Positions 1 to 6,677 are shown, numbered from the stretch's first letter. The stretch: 9,253 nt of DNA from Candidatus Latescibacterota bacterium (GCA_030746455.1 JASLMQ010000306.1:1-9253), one strand, 5' to 3'. Notes: generated by a model from the sequence alone, not told the origin. Numbers and translations are program-made.

Positions 1-357
1 GGCGGCGGGAATCGAACCCGCGTCCGAAGACAGATTATCGAGAGCATCTACGTGTGTAGTCTGTCTATTAGATCTCGCGAGGCAACGACCCAACAGACAG
101 GGTTGCTGCTACGCCAGCCCGATCAAGATCTCACCCGGTTCCCTCGGGCGGAGGAGCACGGGCCAGCCTGCATTAGTCGACGCCTCGGTCAAACCCCGCA
201 GGCGGGATCTGGCGAGACGGGCCACGCTTTAGTTACGCAGCCATTGCGTACGAGTTATCGTTCGCAGTTGCGATTTTTTTCCCATGGATTTACGAGGTGA
301 TGGGACCTCGACACGCAGCTCTCGCCTCTCCACCCCCGTCGAAGCCAAGTCGCCCCC
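1..357 (-). ncRNA. ssrA: tmRNA (transfer-messenger RNA), 3' end cut by window edge
   Basis: Rescues ribosomes stalled on broken mRNA by acting first as tRNA-Ala and then as a short mRNA for a degradation tag. Seen on the minus strand: the 5' end starts GGGGGCGACUUGGCUUCGAC, the hallmark tmRNA start; the 3' side has a T-arm GCGGGUUCGAUUCCCGC followed by CGCC, which pairs with acceptor bases 4-7 of the 5' end. About 7 nt (three acceptor bases, discriminator, CCA) lie beyond position 1, giving about 364 nt in total, normal for a one-piece tmRNA. A long helix joins GAGAGC...GCGUGU near the 5' end to ACACGUAGAUGCUCUC near the 3' end. A tag reading frame sits at 233-271. It is one-piece, not the permuted two-piece form. 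The mature 5' end would be made by RNase P from a leader of about 30 nt starting at the promoter at 396-425. Confidence 0.97.
233..271 (-). other. tmRNA tag-peptide reading frame (ATANDNSYAMAA, stop TAA)
   Basis: After AUC, the likely resume codon is GCA at 269-271, followed by ACT GCG AAC GAT AAC TCG TAC GCA ATG GCT GCG and the stop TAA at 233-235. The encoded tag is ATANDNSYAMAA. The AND core and the hydrophobic-Ala-Ala end match known SsrA degrons recognised by ClpXP/ClpAP; the usual end is ALAA, here AMAA. The resume position is inferred from the conserved placement; the frame and stop are read directly. Confidence 0.88.
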
Positions 358-395
358 ACACAGGTGCATCGGCGTGCAGCCAATCACTCTACTAG

Positions 396-425
396 AATAT
401 AGCCACCCGGGCCAACGGGTGTCAA
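396..425 (-). promoter_or_regulatory. sigma70-type promoter of ssrA
   Basis: Minus strand: TTGACA (-35, 420-425), 18-nt spacer, TATATT (-10, 396-401). The -10 ends 38 nt before the mature tmRNA 5' end, leaving a short leader for RNase P removal. It is the best match to the sigma70 consensus I found in the window, fitting a strongly expressed housekeeping RNA. The -35 lies inside a perfect 6-bp inverted repeat, ACGGGT tgac ACCCGT, 415-430 on the minus strand. Confidence 0.75.
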
Positions 426-430
426 CCCGT
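415..430 (-). repeat. 6-bp perfect inverted repeat overlapping the ssrA -35
   Basis: ACGGGT-tgac-ACCCGT. It begins 17 bp after the stop codon of the aldolase gene at 447 and contains the -35 TTGACA. As RNA it could form a tetraloop hairpin at the 3' end of the aldolase message, but no U-run follows, so a classical terminator is not supported. As DNA it could be an operator. It is the only hairpin between the aldolase gene and ssrA. Confidence 0.4.
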
Positions 431-446
431 CCTGCCCAAACAGGTA

Positions 447-1442
447 CTACTCGTCCGCCGTGATGTCGTCGTAGAACTTGACCACATCGCCCTTGTCATC
501 CGAGGCGTTGAAGGCAATCGCCGACCTGGGATGCTGGTTGAGGAAGCCCGTTAGCATGTAGGGGAGACCGAACCCCCACATCAGCTCCTTGCGCATCGGC
601 TCGATGGTGTTCTGGATGCACTCGAGGATCGGCCTCAGCCGGAACTTCGGGTTGTGCAGGAAACCAACGATCAGCTCCAGTGGGCAGTTCCCCGCCCCGC
701 GACCCAGTCCCGCCATCGACGCGTCCAGCATCGTGGCCCCGTGGATGATCCCCTCTATCGTGTTGGCATAGGCCAGCTGTTGGTTGTTGTGCGCATGGAT
801 ACCCACTTGCTTCCCGGCAGGGGTGGCGAACTTGCTGTATCGCTCCACGAGGTCCTGAACTTGCTCGCCATAGAGGGCACCGAAGCTGTCGACCACGTAG
901 ATGACAGACGCGGGTGATTCCATCAACAGCTCGAGGCCCTCGTCGAGTTCCCTTTCCTGAACCACCGATACGGCCATCAGATTGACCGTGGCATCGTATC
1001 CCTTTTCGTGGGCATCGTGAAGCATATCTATCGCCACAGGGATCTGATGGATGTAGGTCGCCACGCGGATCATGTCCAGGACGCTCTCGCTGGCGGGCAG
1101 GATGTCCTCCTGGTAGTCGCTCTTCTCCGCGTCCGCCATGGCCGTCAGCTTCAGGTTCGTGTCGTTGTCTCCGACGATCCTGCGCAGATCCTCCTCGTCG
1201 CAGTGCCTCCACGGACCAAACTCGGAACGGGGATGAAGCTTCTTGGAGTTCTTGTACCCCATTTCCATATAGTCGATGCCGGACGCCACACACGCATCGT
1301 ACACCCCTTTGACCACCTCGTCGCTGAAATGGGAGTCGTTCATCAACCCACCATCCCGGATCGTGCAGTCAAAGACTCTCAGGTTCTCCTGGTACGAAAC
1401 CCATCGCTCAGCCGCGCTGTCCGGCTCGTTGGACATCTCCAT
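447..1442 (-). CDS. DRE-TIM metallolyase, HMGL-like aldolase
   Basis: A 331-residue cytosolic protein of the HMG-CoA lyase/4-hydroxy-2-oxovalerate aldolase superfamily (TIM barrel, divalent metal), which makes or breaks C-C bonds next to a 2-oxo group. Seen: F24-DCTIRDGG at the first strand, giving catalytic R29 and metal ligand D30; G214-IHAHNN, giving metal ligands H216 and H218; D240-ASMAGLGRGAGNCPLE, with N252/C253 in the place of the HMGL-type asparagine/cysteine loop. The C-terminus is short, without the communication domain of 4-hydroxy-2-oxovalerate aldolases that channel to a dehydrogenase, and no such dehydrogenase is adjacent. Start: ATG at 1440-1442 has an AGGAG (1451-1455) 8 nt away; the ATG two codons later would be 14 nt away. 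Same strand as the lyase/RraA pair but 297 bp downstream with its own candidate promoter. Family is confident; the substrate is unknown, and a sugar-derived 2-oxo acid is inferred from neighbours. Confidence 0.9.
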   Translation of the reverse strand: MEMSNEPDSAAERWVSYQENLRVFDCTIRDGGLMNDSHFSDEVVKGVYDACVASGIDYMEMGYKNSKKLHPRSEFGPWRHCDEEDLRRIVGDNDTNLKLTAMADAEKSDYQEDILPASESVLDMIRVATYIHQIPVAIDMLHDAHEKGYDATVNLMAVSVVQERELDEGLELLMESPASVIYVVDSFGALYGEQVQDLVERYSKFATPAGKQVGIHAHNNQQLAYANTIEGIIHGATMLDASMAGLGRGAGNCPLELIVGFLHNPKFRLRPILECIQNTIEPMRKELMWGFGLPYMLTGFLNQHPRSAIAFNASDDKGDVVKFYDDITADE

Positions 1443-1542
1443 CTTGCCTTCTCCTGACTATCGGTTTCTGGGTCAACGCCCAATAGTTCACCGCCCCGGC
1501 CTGAGCGGCGTCGAATGGCAGATCAAGCTAGCTATTTGCTTG

Positions 1543-1571
1543 AATATCATACATCTATCTGGATTCCGCAA
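1543..1571 (-). promoter_or_regulatory. candidate promoter for the HMGL-like aldolase gene
   Basis: Minus strand: TTGCGG (1566-1571), 17-nt spacer, GATATT (1543-1548), in a local AT-rich patch about 100 nt upstream of the aldolase start. Both boxes deviate from consensus; it is the best match in this spacer. Supports, but does not prove, that the aldolase is transcribed separately from RraA. Confidence 0.3.
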
Positions 1572-1688
1572 GCCCAATCTGCACGATCGCACTGCGAGTC
1601 CCGGTTCCACCAGAAGCTCGGGCCTGGATCCAGCACGCTACCACCTGTGAGCTGACGTCCGGGCCTGCCCGCATCCGGCTTGTCGCAG

Positions 1689-1721
1689 TTTTCGCGTGTT
1701 TCGCGTCTTTCGTAGTTCCGA
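1689..1721 (-). repeat. short dispersed repeat, copy A
   Basis: On the plus strand the core (1689-1717, 29 bp) is built from near-identical 9-bp units, TTTCGCGTG, TTTCGCGTC, TTTCGTAGT, followed by TCCGA. It matches copy B (5539-5567) at 26 of 29 positions in the same orientation, and 1701-1721 matches the degenerate unit at 5516-5536 at 18 of 21. It lies 22 bp downstream of the RraA stop codon. Repeats of this general kind (TTTCGTGTTTTTCGTAGTT-like) occur in intergenic DNA of several environmental bacterial groups (from memory). No protein is needed to explain it. Confidence 0.8.
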
Positions 1722-1739
1722 GGTTCTGACGTTTTGAGG

Positions 1740-2423
1740 CTAACCAACCCGGTACGTCCTGTACACCTCTTGCAGGGGCGTCCCCTTCCGGATGGCCTCC
1801 CGGCCACGATCCTCCACCTCGATCTTCTCCTCGGCGGTCACCAGCACTTCCTCAGCCACATCCCTCGGCACAACGACGACCCCGTCCAGGTCCCCGAAAA
1901 TCACATCTCCGGGGTTCACACGCACGTAGCGTGAAAGGCTTCCCGTCATCAACACGGGTTTGCCCGTCGCGATGATGCGCTGCTGGGAGGCCGCCTCGAT
2001 CGGACTCGTGTACCGGCCGAAGGCCGACCAGTTCGGAATCTCGATGTGCTTCGTCGAATCCCGGACGCCGCCGTCCACCACCACCCCCTGCGCGCCCATG
2101 TACGCGGCCGCGTTGGATGTCAGCTCGCCCCAGTGTCCACATTCCTGTTCGTTTCCCGGATCGTACACGATCACGCACCTGGGCGTCACTCCAGCGAGGA
2201 TATCGACAGGCGGATCCGGCACCCACGCGTCGTCCTTCGGGACCCGCATGCCCTTGACCGTGTAGGCCACACCTGCGACGACCATGTCCGGTAGCACAGG
2301 CTTGATCGCCCGGTTCAGCGTCTGATTGCGCAGCTCCTTCGAATCCAGAGCGTCACAGATCGCCCCGGCATACAGCTTCCGGTAGCGCGCGCACAGCTCC
2401 TCTACCGGCAGTGGGTCACTCAT
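1740..2423 (-). CDS. RraA-family protein (HMG/oxaloacetate-type aldolase fold)
   Basis: A 227-residue cytosolic protein of the RraA/MenG-like family. Metal-dependent members such as 4-hydroxy-4-methyl-2-oxoglutarate aldolase cleave 2-oxo acids to pyruvate; the E. coli founder inhibits RNase E and lacks this activity. Seen: the phosphate/oxalate-binding segment G99-ELTSNAAAYMGAQG, then V115-VDGGVRDS with R121 and D122 in the catalytic and metal-binding positions, and G177-DLDGVVVVP. Having R-D in place argues for an enzyme. Length is normal. The ATG at 2421-2423 overlaps the lyase stop (ATGAGTGA, 8-nt overlap) and has AAGGAGG (2429-2435) inside the lyase's last codons, so the two are almost surely translationally coupled. 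A role in uronate or acid-sugar breakdown is inferred from this coupling. Annotators may name it regulator of ribonuclease activity A or demethylmenaquinone methyltransferase; neither is supported. Confidence 0.92.
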   Translation of the reverse strand: MSDPLPVEELCARYRKLYAGAICDALDSKELRNQTLNRAIKPVLPDMVVAGVAYTVKGMRVPKDDAWVPDPPVDILAGVTPRCVIVYDPGNEQECGHWGELTSNAAAYMGAQGVVVDGGVRDSTKHIEIPNWSAFGRYTSPIEAASQQRIIATGKPVLMTGSLSRYVRVNPGDVIFGDLDGVVVVPRDVAEEVLVTAEEKIEVEDRGREAIRKGTPLQEVYRTYRVG

Positions 2424-5400
2424 GCGCTCCTCCTTCAGAAAGGGAATCGTCGATCCGGATACGCTTCACGGCATCTCCTTCCCCGAAGTCGTAGATGTCG
2501 AACGCCATCCGACCATCCCCGCCCGAATCCGCCACGAACGACGCGCAGGCCTCTGGCGAGGCGTCCAGCACGATTCCATCGTCCTCCACAGCCACCACCC
2601 GATGGGAAGCGCCCGCCTCGTTGAAGACTCGCGCCCCTCGGCACTGGGCGCGAATCGGATGCTGGATGACGTAGTCGCTGTCCGTCAGAACCTTGGTCCC
2701 CTCACATCGGCCCGTCAGGTATCCGCGAGCCACGCGCAGGTCTGTCCAGCGATCACCGATCACGATCTCGTCTGCACCGGGGGTGCCTTCGACCTCGTAG
2801 TAGGTGTTCCGTTCAAGCTCGTTCTCGAAGACCAGAAGCTCTCCATCCGCTAGTTCCTCCACACCCCCCAGCCTCACCTTCCTCGACCCGTACTCCACGC
2901 CTTCCACCTTGCCGACCTCGTCAAGCGCCCCCGTGATCCGTCTGGCTCCCGCACCACCAGCGTCTGCCCATGCGAACTCTATCGCCTCGGTCTCAGCCTT
3001 GAGCGTCCAGGCCGAACCGTCGCCGAACGCGATCCGCATCTCCCCACTCCCGGGATCCAGTCGCACATCCTCGATATCCGCGTCCCCCTGGTGAGCCTCG
3101 ACCACCGCACAGAACAGCGATTCGACTTCCTGCCCGGCGTCCACGTCACCCGAGCGTGCCACCAGGTAGGGCAGGCTTGCGCTACCGCGGCCCGCCACCG
3201 GCTCCCTGCGTCCCTCGGCGACAACGAACTCGTCGGCGCACGCCTTTGGCATCCACAGATCCAATGCGGTGCCCTCATCGTCACCCCGCGGGAGCGTGAA
3301 TCGCAGTACCTGGGCTTCATCATCTGGCCTCACAACGCGTGGTGCCACAAGGTAGGACAGGCATCGGTCCTCACTCCCCTCGATCGGCTCGGCGTAGGCC
3401 ACCGGCGTTTCGTGCCAGAGCCCCTGCAGCGTCCCGAGCTCCGACGGCTCATCCATACTTCCTCCGTCCACCGACACCCGTTCGGTCCCGTCCGGTGCCG
3501 CGCCGTGGAAGCTGTAGAGGTGTTCTCTCCCGCCCCGCACCCGGAAGACATCGATGACGATCGACCTCCCGTCCGGCCTGTCGATGAGGCAGAGTACCCG
3601 TTCATAGACCGTGGCTACCCCCCGATAGGACGAAGGAGACCGGAGCGAGATCGCCCGGAAGCCCGGTCGGTCCACCAGGAGTGCCAGTTGTCCCCTCTCG
3701 AAATCGTGATCGAAAGACTTGCGATCCACCGTCACCGTCCAGTGCGAGAGCGGATGGCTGATCCAGTCCCCCCGCGAGGGTCCACGCAGGGCCGGCGGAT
3801 AGCCCAGCTCCGGTACCAGGATATAGTCGAAGCCATACAGGATCGGGTTGAACGTGTCGTAGTGTGTGTGGCTGCCGCCCTGGCCGTCGAAGGTCACGAA
3901 CATGTCGAACGGCGCCGCATCATCTCCACCGCGCAGCACCGCGTATCCCGATCGCGTCACCGTGCTCGCCAAACGGCCGGTTTTGCTCTGCGCCAGGGCC
4001 CGGCGAATCCCATCCGCCCGCTCCTCGGAGCAATCCGCCATCAGGCCGTCGAGATCGTTGAAGGTGGGTTCGTAGTCCCTTCCGTCCGACAGGACCCGAA
4101 GGAGCCGGTCGTCACCGTAGTCAAGGTAGGCCGCCTCGTACTCGTCGGCGTCGAATCCCGGCGAGCCCTGCAGCTTCTTAAGCTGAACCCCTCCTGAATC
4201 GTCGTTGTTGGGTAGGGTAGCGTCCACGCACACCATCGACGGCGTGAACAGGTATCCCTTCACAATCCTCGGCGAGACCAGCTCGGGATCGAACCGCCGA
4301 AGCCATGCCGCGGCATCCCGTAACGATTTGAGCCCGAACTGCCCGTACCCGGGGATCGACCCTTCGTAGTAGGCCCCGTCGTTCGTGAACCAGTTCGTTG
4401 CCAGATGGTCCAGTAGGACACCTCGAGCGTGTTCATAGTACTTGGGCTCGTCGAGAACCGTCGCCAGCAGGCTCAGCGTCTTCTGGTGCACCATCGTGGC
4501 GTTGGCATACTTGGGCGGAATGGCTGCATAGCGCTCGCCGTATTCCCGAAGCAGCGCCGTCTCCACCCACGCCACCAGATCCGCCGTCGTCACCTCGCCG
4601 TCGCCATCCAGGTCGTTGCCCGGATCATCTCCCCACGCGGTTCCCGCCCGGCCGTAGTCCAATCGCAGCAGTGACTCATCTGCGAGAATCGCGTCTTTGA
4701 TATAGTCGAACGCAACGGCATACTGGTCGGTGTGTCCGGGCTCCCAGATGTAGTCCATGATCCCCACCACGAACGGGAATCCGTGCACCCATTCCGACGA
4801 ACGGAAGTCGTCCCGCTCGAGCTGAGGGAACACCGCCGCAAGCCGCAGCAGCAGGACCGCCGCAGTGTGTGCCGACTGATCTCTTCGCGGGTCAGCTTCC
4901 TCCGCAAGCAAATGCGCCGTGGCCAACTGCTGCAAGAAGGGGCCCGCCTTCATCCACCGGGTCCAGTAGGCGTAGTGGGCGTTGAAGTGGTAGCGGAGTC
5001 CATACGTGGGGTTCGCCTCACCGTCCACGGTCTTCCGGGTGTCCAGCCAGCCCTGCTCATCCCACGGGGACTCGGGCGTACCCGATTCAGGGAAGTCTTC
5101 ATTGGGGTAGGTCTCTCCGCCGATCGAACAGGTCAGCTGGTACGGAACGAATGGGTCACCTCCGTCCGTGAAGACGTACCTCCCGCCCCGGTGCACCGGG
5201 CAGCCATACGAGATATCGCCCTCGTGGATGTACAGGGATCGCTTCACCCTGGGGTCGGGGACGAAGTCGATCAGCCAGTCGTCCGTCGCCTCCAACAGCC
5301 GGTCGTCCGGTGCCGCGATGAGCTTCTTGCGAAGCTCCGCGGCCTCTGGAAACCGTTCGCAGTTCCGCCTCATGTTCTCCAGCGCATCCGGCAGCAGTGT

Positions 5401-5508
5401 CCTTGGCATCGCCTGCACCCCCGTACCCTGTGTAGCCGTCACAACCGCGATCACAATTAAGGCCCGCACAGTCCCACGAGCCGGACCTCCCCATCTCCCC
5501 CTCCACAT
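2416..5508 (-). CDS. secreted heparinase II/III-family polysaccharide lyase
   Basis: A 1030-residue exported enzyme expected to cleave uronic-acid polysaccharides (heparin/chondroitin/alginate-like) by beta-elimination. Signal peptide: basic residues 2-15, hydrophobic A16-A25, likely cleavage after VQA33. Residues about 40-480 look like the (alpha/alpha) toroid, with C103-PVH, H174-FNAHY, N336 and D377-GAYYEGSIPGYGQFG containing Tyr candidates. Residues about 510-760 carry the diagnostic beta-sandwich motif G544-GSHTHYDTF then G559-FDYILVPELGYP; H547/H549/D551 are the expected metal and catalytic cluster. Odd: D299-D310 (DLDGDGEVTTAD) is a perfect EF-hand/dockerin loop inside the toroid, and residues 760-1030 form an unassigned beta-rich tail. 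It is longer than typical members (about 600-900). Start ATG at 5506-5508 has GGAGG (5514-5518) with 5-nt spacing and gives the signal peptide. Substrate not determinable by eye. Confidence 0.9.
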   Translation of the reverse strand: MWRGRWGGPARGTVRALIVIAVVTATQGTGVQAMPRTLLPDALENMRRNCERFPEAAELRKKLIAAPDDRLLEATDDWLIDFVPDPRVKRSLYIHEGDISYGCPVHRGGRYVFTDGGDPFVPYQLTCSIGGETYPNEDFPESGTPESPWDEQGWLDTRKTVDGEANPTYGLRYHFNAHYAYWTRWMKAGPFLQQLATAHLLAEEADPRRDQSAHTAAVLLLRLAAVFPQLERDDFRSSEWVHGFPFVVGIMDYIWEPGHTDQYAVAFDYIKDAILADESLLRLDYGRAGTAWGDDPGNDLDGDGEVTTADLVAWVETALLREYGERYAAIPPKYANATMVHQKTLSLLATVLDEPKYYEHARGVLLDHLATNWFTNDGAYYEGSIPGYGQFGLKSLRDAAAWLRRFDPELVSPRIVKGYLFTPSMVCVDATLPNNDDSGGVQLKKLQGSPGFDADEYEAAYLDYGDDRLLRVLSDGRDYEPTFNDLDGLMADCSEERADGIRRALAQSKTGRLASTVTRSGYAVLRGGDDAAPFDMFVTFDGQGGSHTHYDTFNPILYGFDYILVPELGYPPALRGPSRGDWISHPLSHWTVTVDRKSFDHDFERGQLALLVDRPGFRAISLRSPSSYRGVATVYERVLCLIDRPDGRSIVIDVFRVRGGREHLYSFHGAAPDGTERVSVDGGSMDEPSELGTLQGLWHETPVAYAEPIEGSEDRCLSYLVAPRVVRPDDEAQVLRFTLPRGDDEGTALDLWMPKACADEFVVAEGRREPVAGRGSASLPYLVARSGDVDAGQEVESLFCAVVEAHQGDADIEDVRLDPGSGEMRIAFGDGSAWTLKAETEAIEFAWADAGGAGARRITGALDEVGKVEGVEYGSRKVRLGGVEELADGELLVFENELERNTYYEVEGTPGADEIVIGDRWTDLRVARGYLTGRCEGTKVLTDSDYVIQHPIRAQCRGARVFNEAGASHRVVAVEDDGIVLDASPEACASFVADSGGDGRMAFDIYDFGEGDAVKRIRIDDSLSEGGAHE
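2429..2435 (-). promoter_or_regulatory. ribosome binding site of the RraA gene, inside the lyase gene
   Basis: AAGGAGG on the minus strand, 5 nt before ATG 2421-2423 and within codons for the lyase C-terminal residues SEGGAHE. With the 8-nt ATGAGTGA overlap this indicates termination-reinitiation coupling of lyase and RraA. Confidence 0.8.
4579..4614 (-). other. EF-hand/dockerin-type calcium loop within the lyase
   Basis: Codons 299-310 read DLDGDGEVTTAD: acidic residues at loop positions 1, 3, 5, glycine at 6, threonine at 9 and aspartate at 12, followed by L-V-A-W-V, as in one half of a type I dockerin. Only one copy is present and it is internal, not a C-terminal pair, so a structural calcium site is likelier than cohesin docking. 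Confidence 0.75.
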
Positions 5509-5515
5509 CCCACCC

Positions 5516-5536
5516 TCCCGACTTTGGTAGTTCCGA
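5516..5536 (-). repeat. degenerate extra unit of the short repeat, overlapping the lyase Shine-Dalgarno
   Basis: Plus-strand TCCCGACTTTGGTAGTTCCG plus A matches 1701-1721 of copy A at 18 of 21 positions. On the minus strand its distal end supplies part of the GGGAGGG that serves as the lyase ribosome binding site. Confidence 0.55.
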
Positions 5537-5538
5537 TC

Positions 5539-5567
5539 TTTTCGCGCATTTCGCGTTTTTCGTAGTT
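5539..5567 (-). repeat. short dispersed repeat, copy B
   Basis: 26 of 29 identical to copy A at 1689-1717, same orientation, with the same 9-bp units (TTTCGCGCA, TTTCGCGTT, TTTCGTAGT). It lies 20 bp downstream of the enolase-superfamily stop codon and 30 bp upstream of the lyase start, filling the 79 bp spacer together with the degenerate unit at 5516-5536. Confidence 0.8.
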
Positions 5568-5587
5568 ACGCTTCTCGCGGAGAGGAA

Positions 5588-6664
5588 TCAAGCCTGAGCC
5601 ACTGTCAGCTCCTTCAGCTTCACCTCGTCCAATTCCACGCCTAACCCGGGTTCCCCCGGCGGGTACAGGTAGCTCTCCTCCGCCCGGACCCGTTCCTTGG
5701 CCGGCGACGTCGTGTAGAGCACCGGGCCCATCGGATCGCACGGCAGGTCGAGATTGGGCACTGACACGCCCACCTGCACCTGAGCCGACGTGCCCAGCGT
5801 GGACTCCTGGTCCGTGCCCACCAGGCAGCGGATGCCGGCCCCCTCGGCCATCGCGAAGATCCGCCGGATGTACGTGGGCCCACCGATCACGCACGCGAGG
5901 TTGAAGGCCGTACACGCGCCCCGCTCGATCGCCTCGTACCCGTGTGACAGGGAGCCGATGTGCTGGCTCACGTGGAGGTCCACCCGCTTGGTGAATTCCG
6001 CGCACTCACGGAGGTCCCTCGAAGGCTGCTCGAAATGGTAGGGCGCATGGTGCCGGATCACGTCCGCGTAGCGTAGCGCCTCCTCCCAGTCTTTGAAATA
6101 CCCCTTGAGGTCAAGCGACTTCAGCCGGATCTGGTCCCCGAAGCGGTCCTTCATCTCGGTGAGAAAGCGGTTGTCCAGCTCGACGTCGTTCGAAATGTAG
6201 TACCGGAACAGGTGGTGTCCCTGGTCGGCCAGGTGCTGCAGGCTCTTCGCGCCATAGTCGTAGTCGCGTCTGACCCAATTCCCGAAGATCGGATAGCAGC
6301 AGTAGATCCGGTCCCGCACCTTCCCGCCCATCAACTGGTACGCGGGCACGCCCTGGGCCTTGCCGTTGAGGTCGTACAGCCCCAGGTCGATCCCCGACGC
6401 CAGATGCGGGCTGCCCACTTCATCACCGAAGTCGTGCTCGCGCAGCATCGTGTTGATCTCGGTGATGCACGCCGGGTCCCGCCCCACCAACAGCTCGTTG
6501 TACTGCCTCACCACGTTCGCCAGATCGCCCGCCCGGCTGTCCGACACCTCGCCGATCCCCACGACGTCGCCGTCCGTGTGCACCTTGAGGATGATGTGTC
6601 CGGAAACGATGGTGCCGAACCTCGGCGTCTCGATCTGCCATGCCTCGATCTTCGTGATCTTCAT
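5588..6664 (-). CDS. enolase-superfamily protein (mandelate racemase/muconate lactonizing type), divergent active site
   Basis: A 358-residue cytosolic protein. Family members abstract a proton alpha to a carboxylate with Mg2+ help; many dehydrate acid sugars to 2-keto-3-deoxy acids. Seen: N-terminal capping domain (about 1-115) ending in the typical G91-IDLGLYDLNGKAQGVPAYQLMGG; barrel ligands D185 (LDLKG) and E212 (FEQP); late-strand G283-TDQES with E287; C-terminal LPCDPMGPVLY. Odd: the usual K-x-K is F153-RYY, and the usual third acidic ligand region reads V232-SQHIGS, with no Asp or Glu. So it may be a divergent dehydratase or have lost normal chemistry. Start: ATG 6662-6664 has GGAGG (6673-6677) at 8 nt and begins MKITKIEAW as family members do; an in-frame upstream ATG at 6817 would add 51 residues translated from an inverted-repeat element and is rejected. 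It is 79 bp upstream of the lyase, same strand, possibly co-transcribed. Confidence 0.88.
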   Translation of the reverse strand: MKITKIEAWQIETPRFGTIVSGHIILKVHTDGDVVGIGEVSDSRAGDLANVVRQYNELLVGRDPACITEINTMLREHDFGDEVGSPHLASGIDLGLYDLNGKAQGVPAYQLMGGKVRDRIYCCYPIFGNWVRRDYDYGAKSLQHLADQGHHLFRYYISNDVELDNRFLTEMKDRFGDQIRLKSLDLKGYFKDWEEALRYADVIRHHAPYHFEQPSRDLRECAEFTKRVDLHVSQHIGSLSHGYEAIERGACTAFNLACVIGGPTYIRRIFAMAEGAGIRCLVGTDQESTLGTSAQVQVGVSVPNLDLPCDPMGPVLYTTSPAKERVRAEESYLYPPGEPGLGVELDEVKLKELTVAQA

Positions 6665-6672
6665 CTCTGGTA

Positions 6673-6677
6673 CCTCC
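6673..6677 (-). promoter_or_regulatory. ribosome binding site fixing the enolase-superfamily start
   Basis: GGAGG on the minus strand, 8 nt before ATG 6662-6664. It decides in favour of the 358-residue product over a longer frame opening at 6817. Confidence 0.85.

Noticed and set aside
52..300. Plus-strand frame of 82 codons at the window start
   Set aside because: It lies entirely within the tmRNA gene on the other strand.
1547..1807. Minus-strand frame of 86 codons between RraA and the HMGL-like aldolase
   Set aside because: It begins out of frame inside RraA and continues through the short repeat; basic low-complexity translation (NYERRETREN) is the typical by-product of this repeat, not a gene.
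3091..4197. Long plus-strand frame of 368 codons opposite the lyase gene
   Set aside because: It is the antisense shadow of a GC-rich gene: Arg/His/Pro/Val-rich composition, no recognisable motif, and the opposite strand carries a clear signal peptide and heparinase motif. The same applies to plus-strand frames at 4732-5460, 6212-6685 and 8009-8719.
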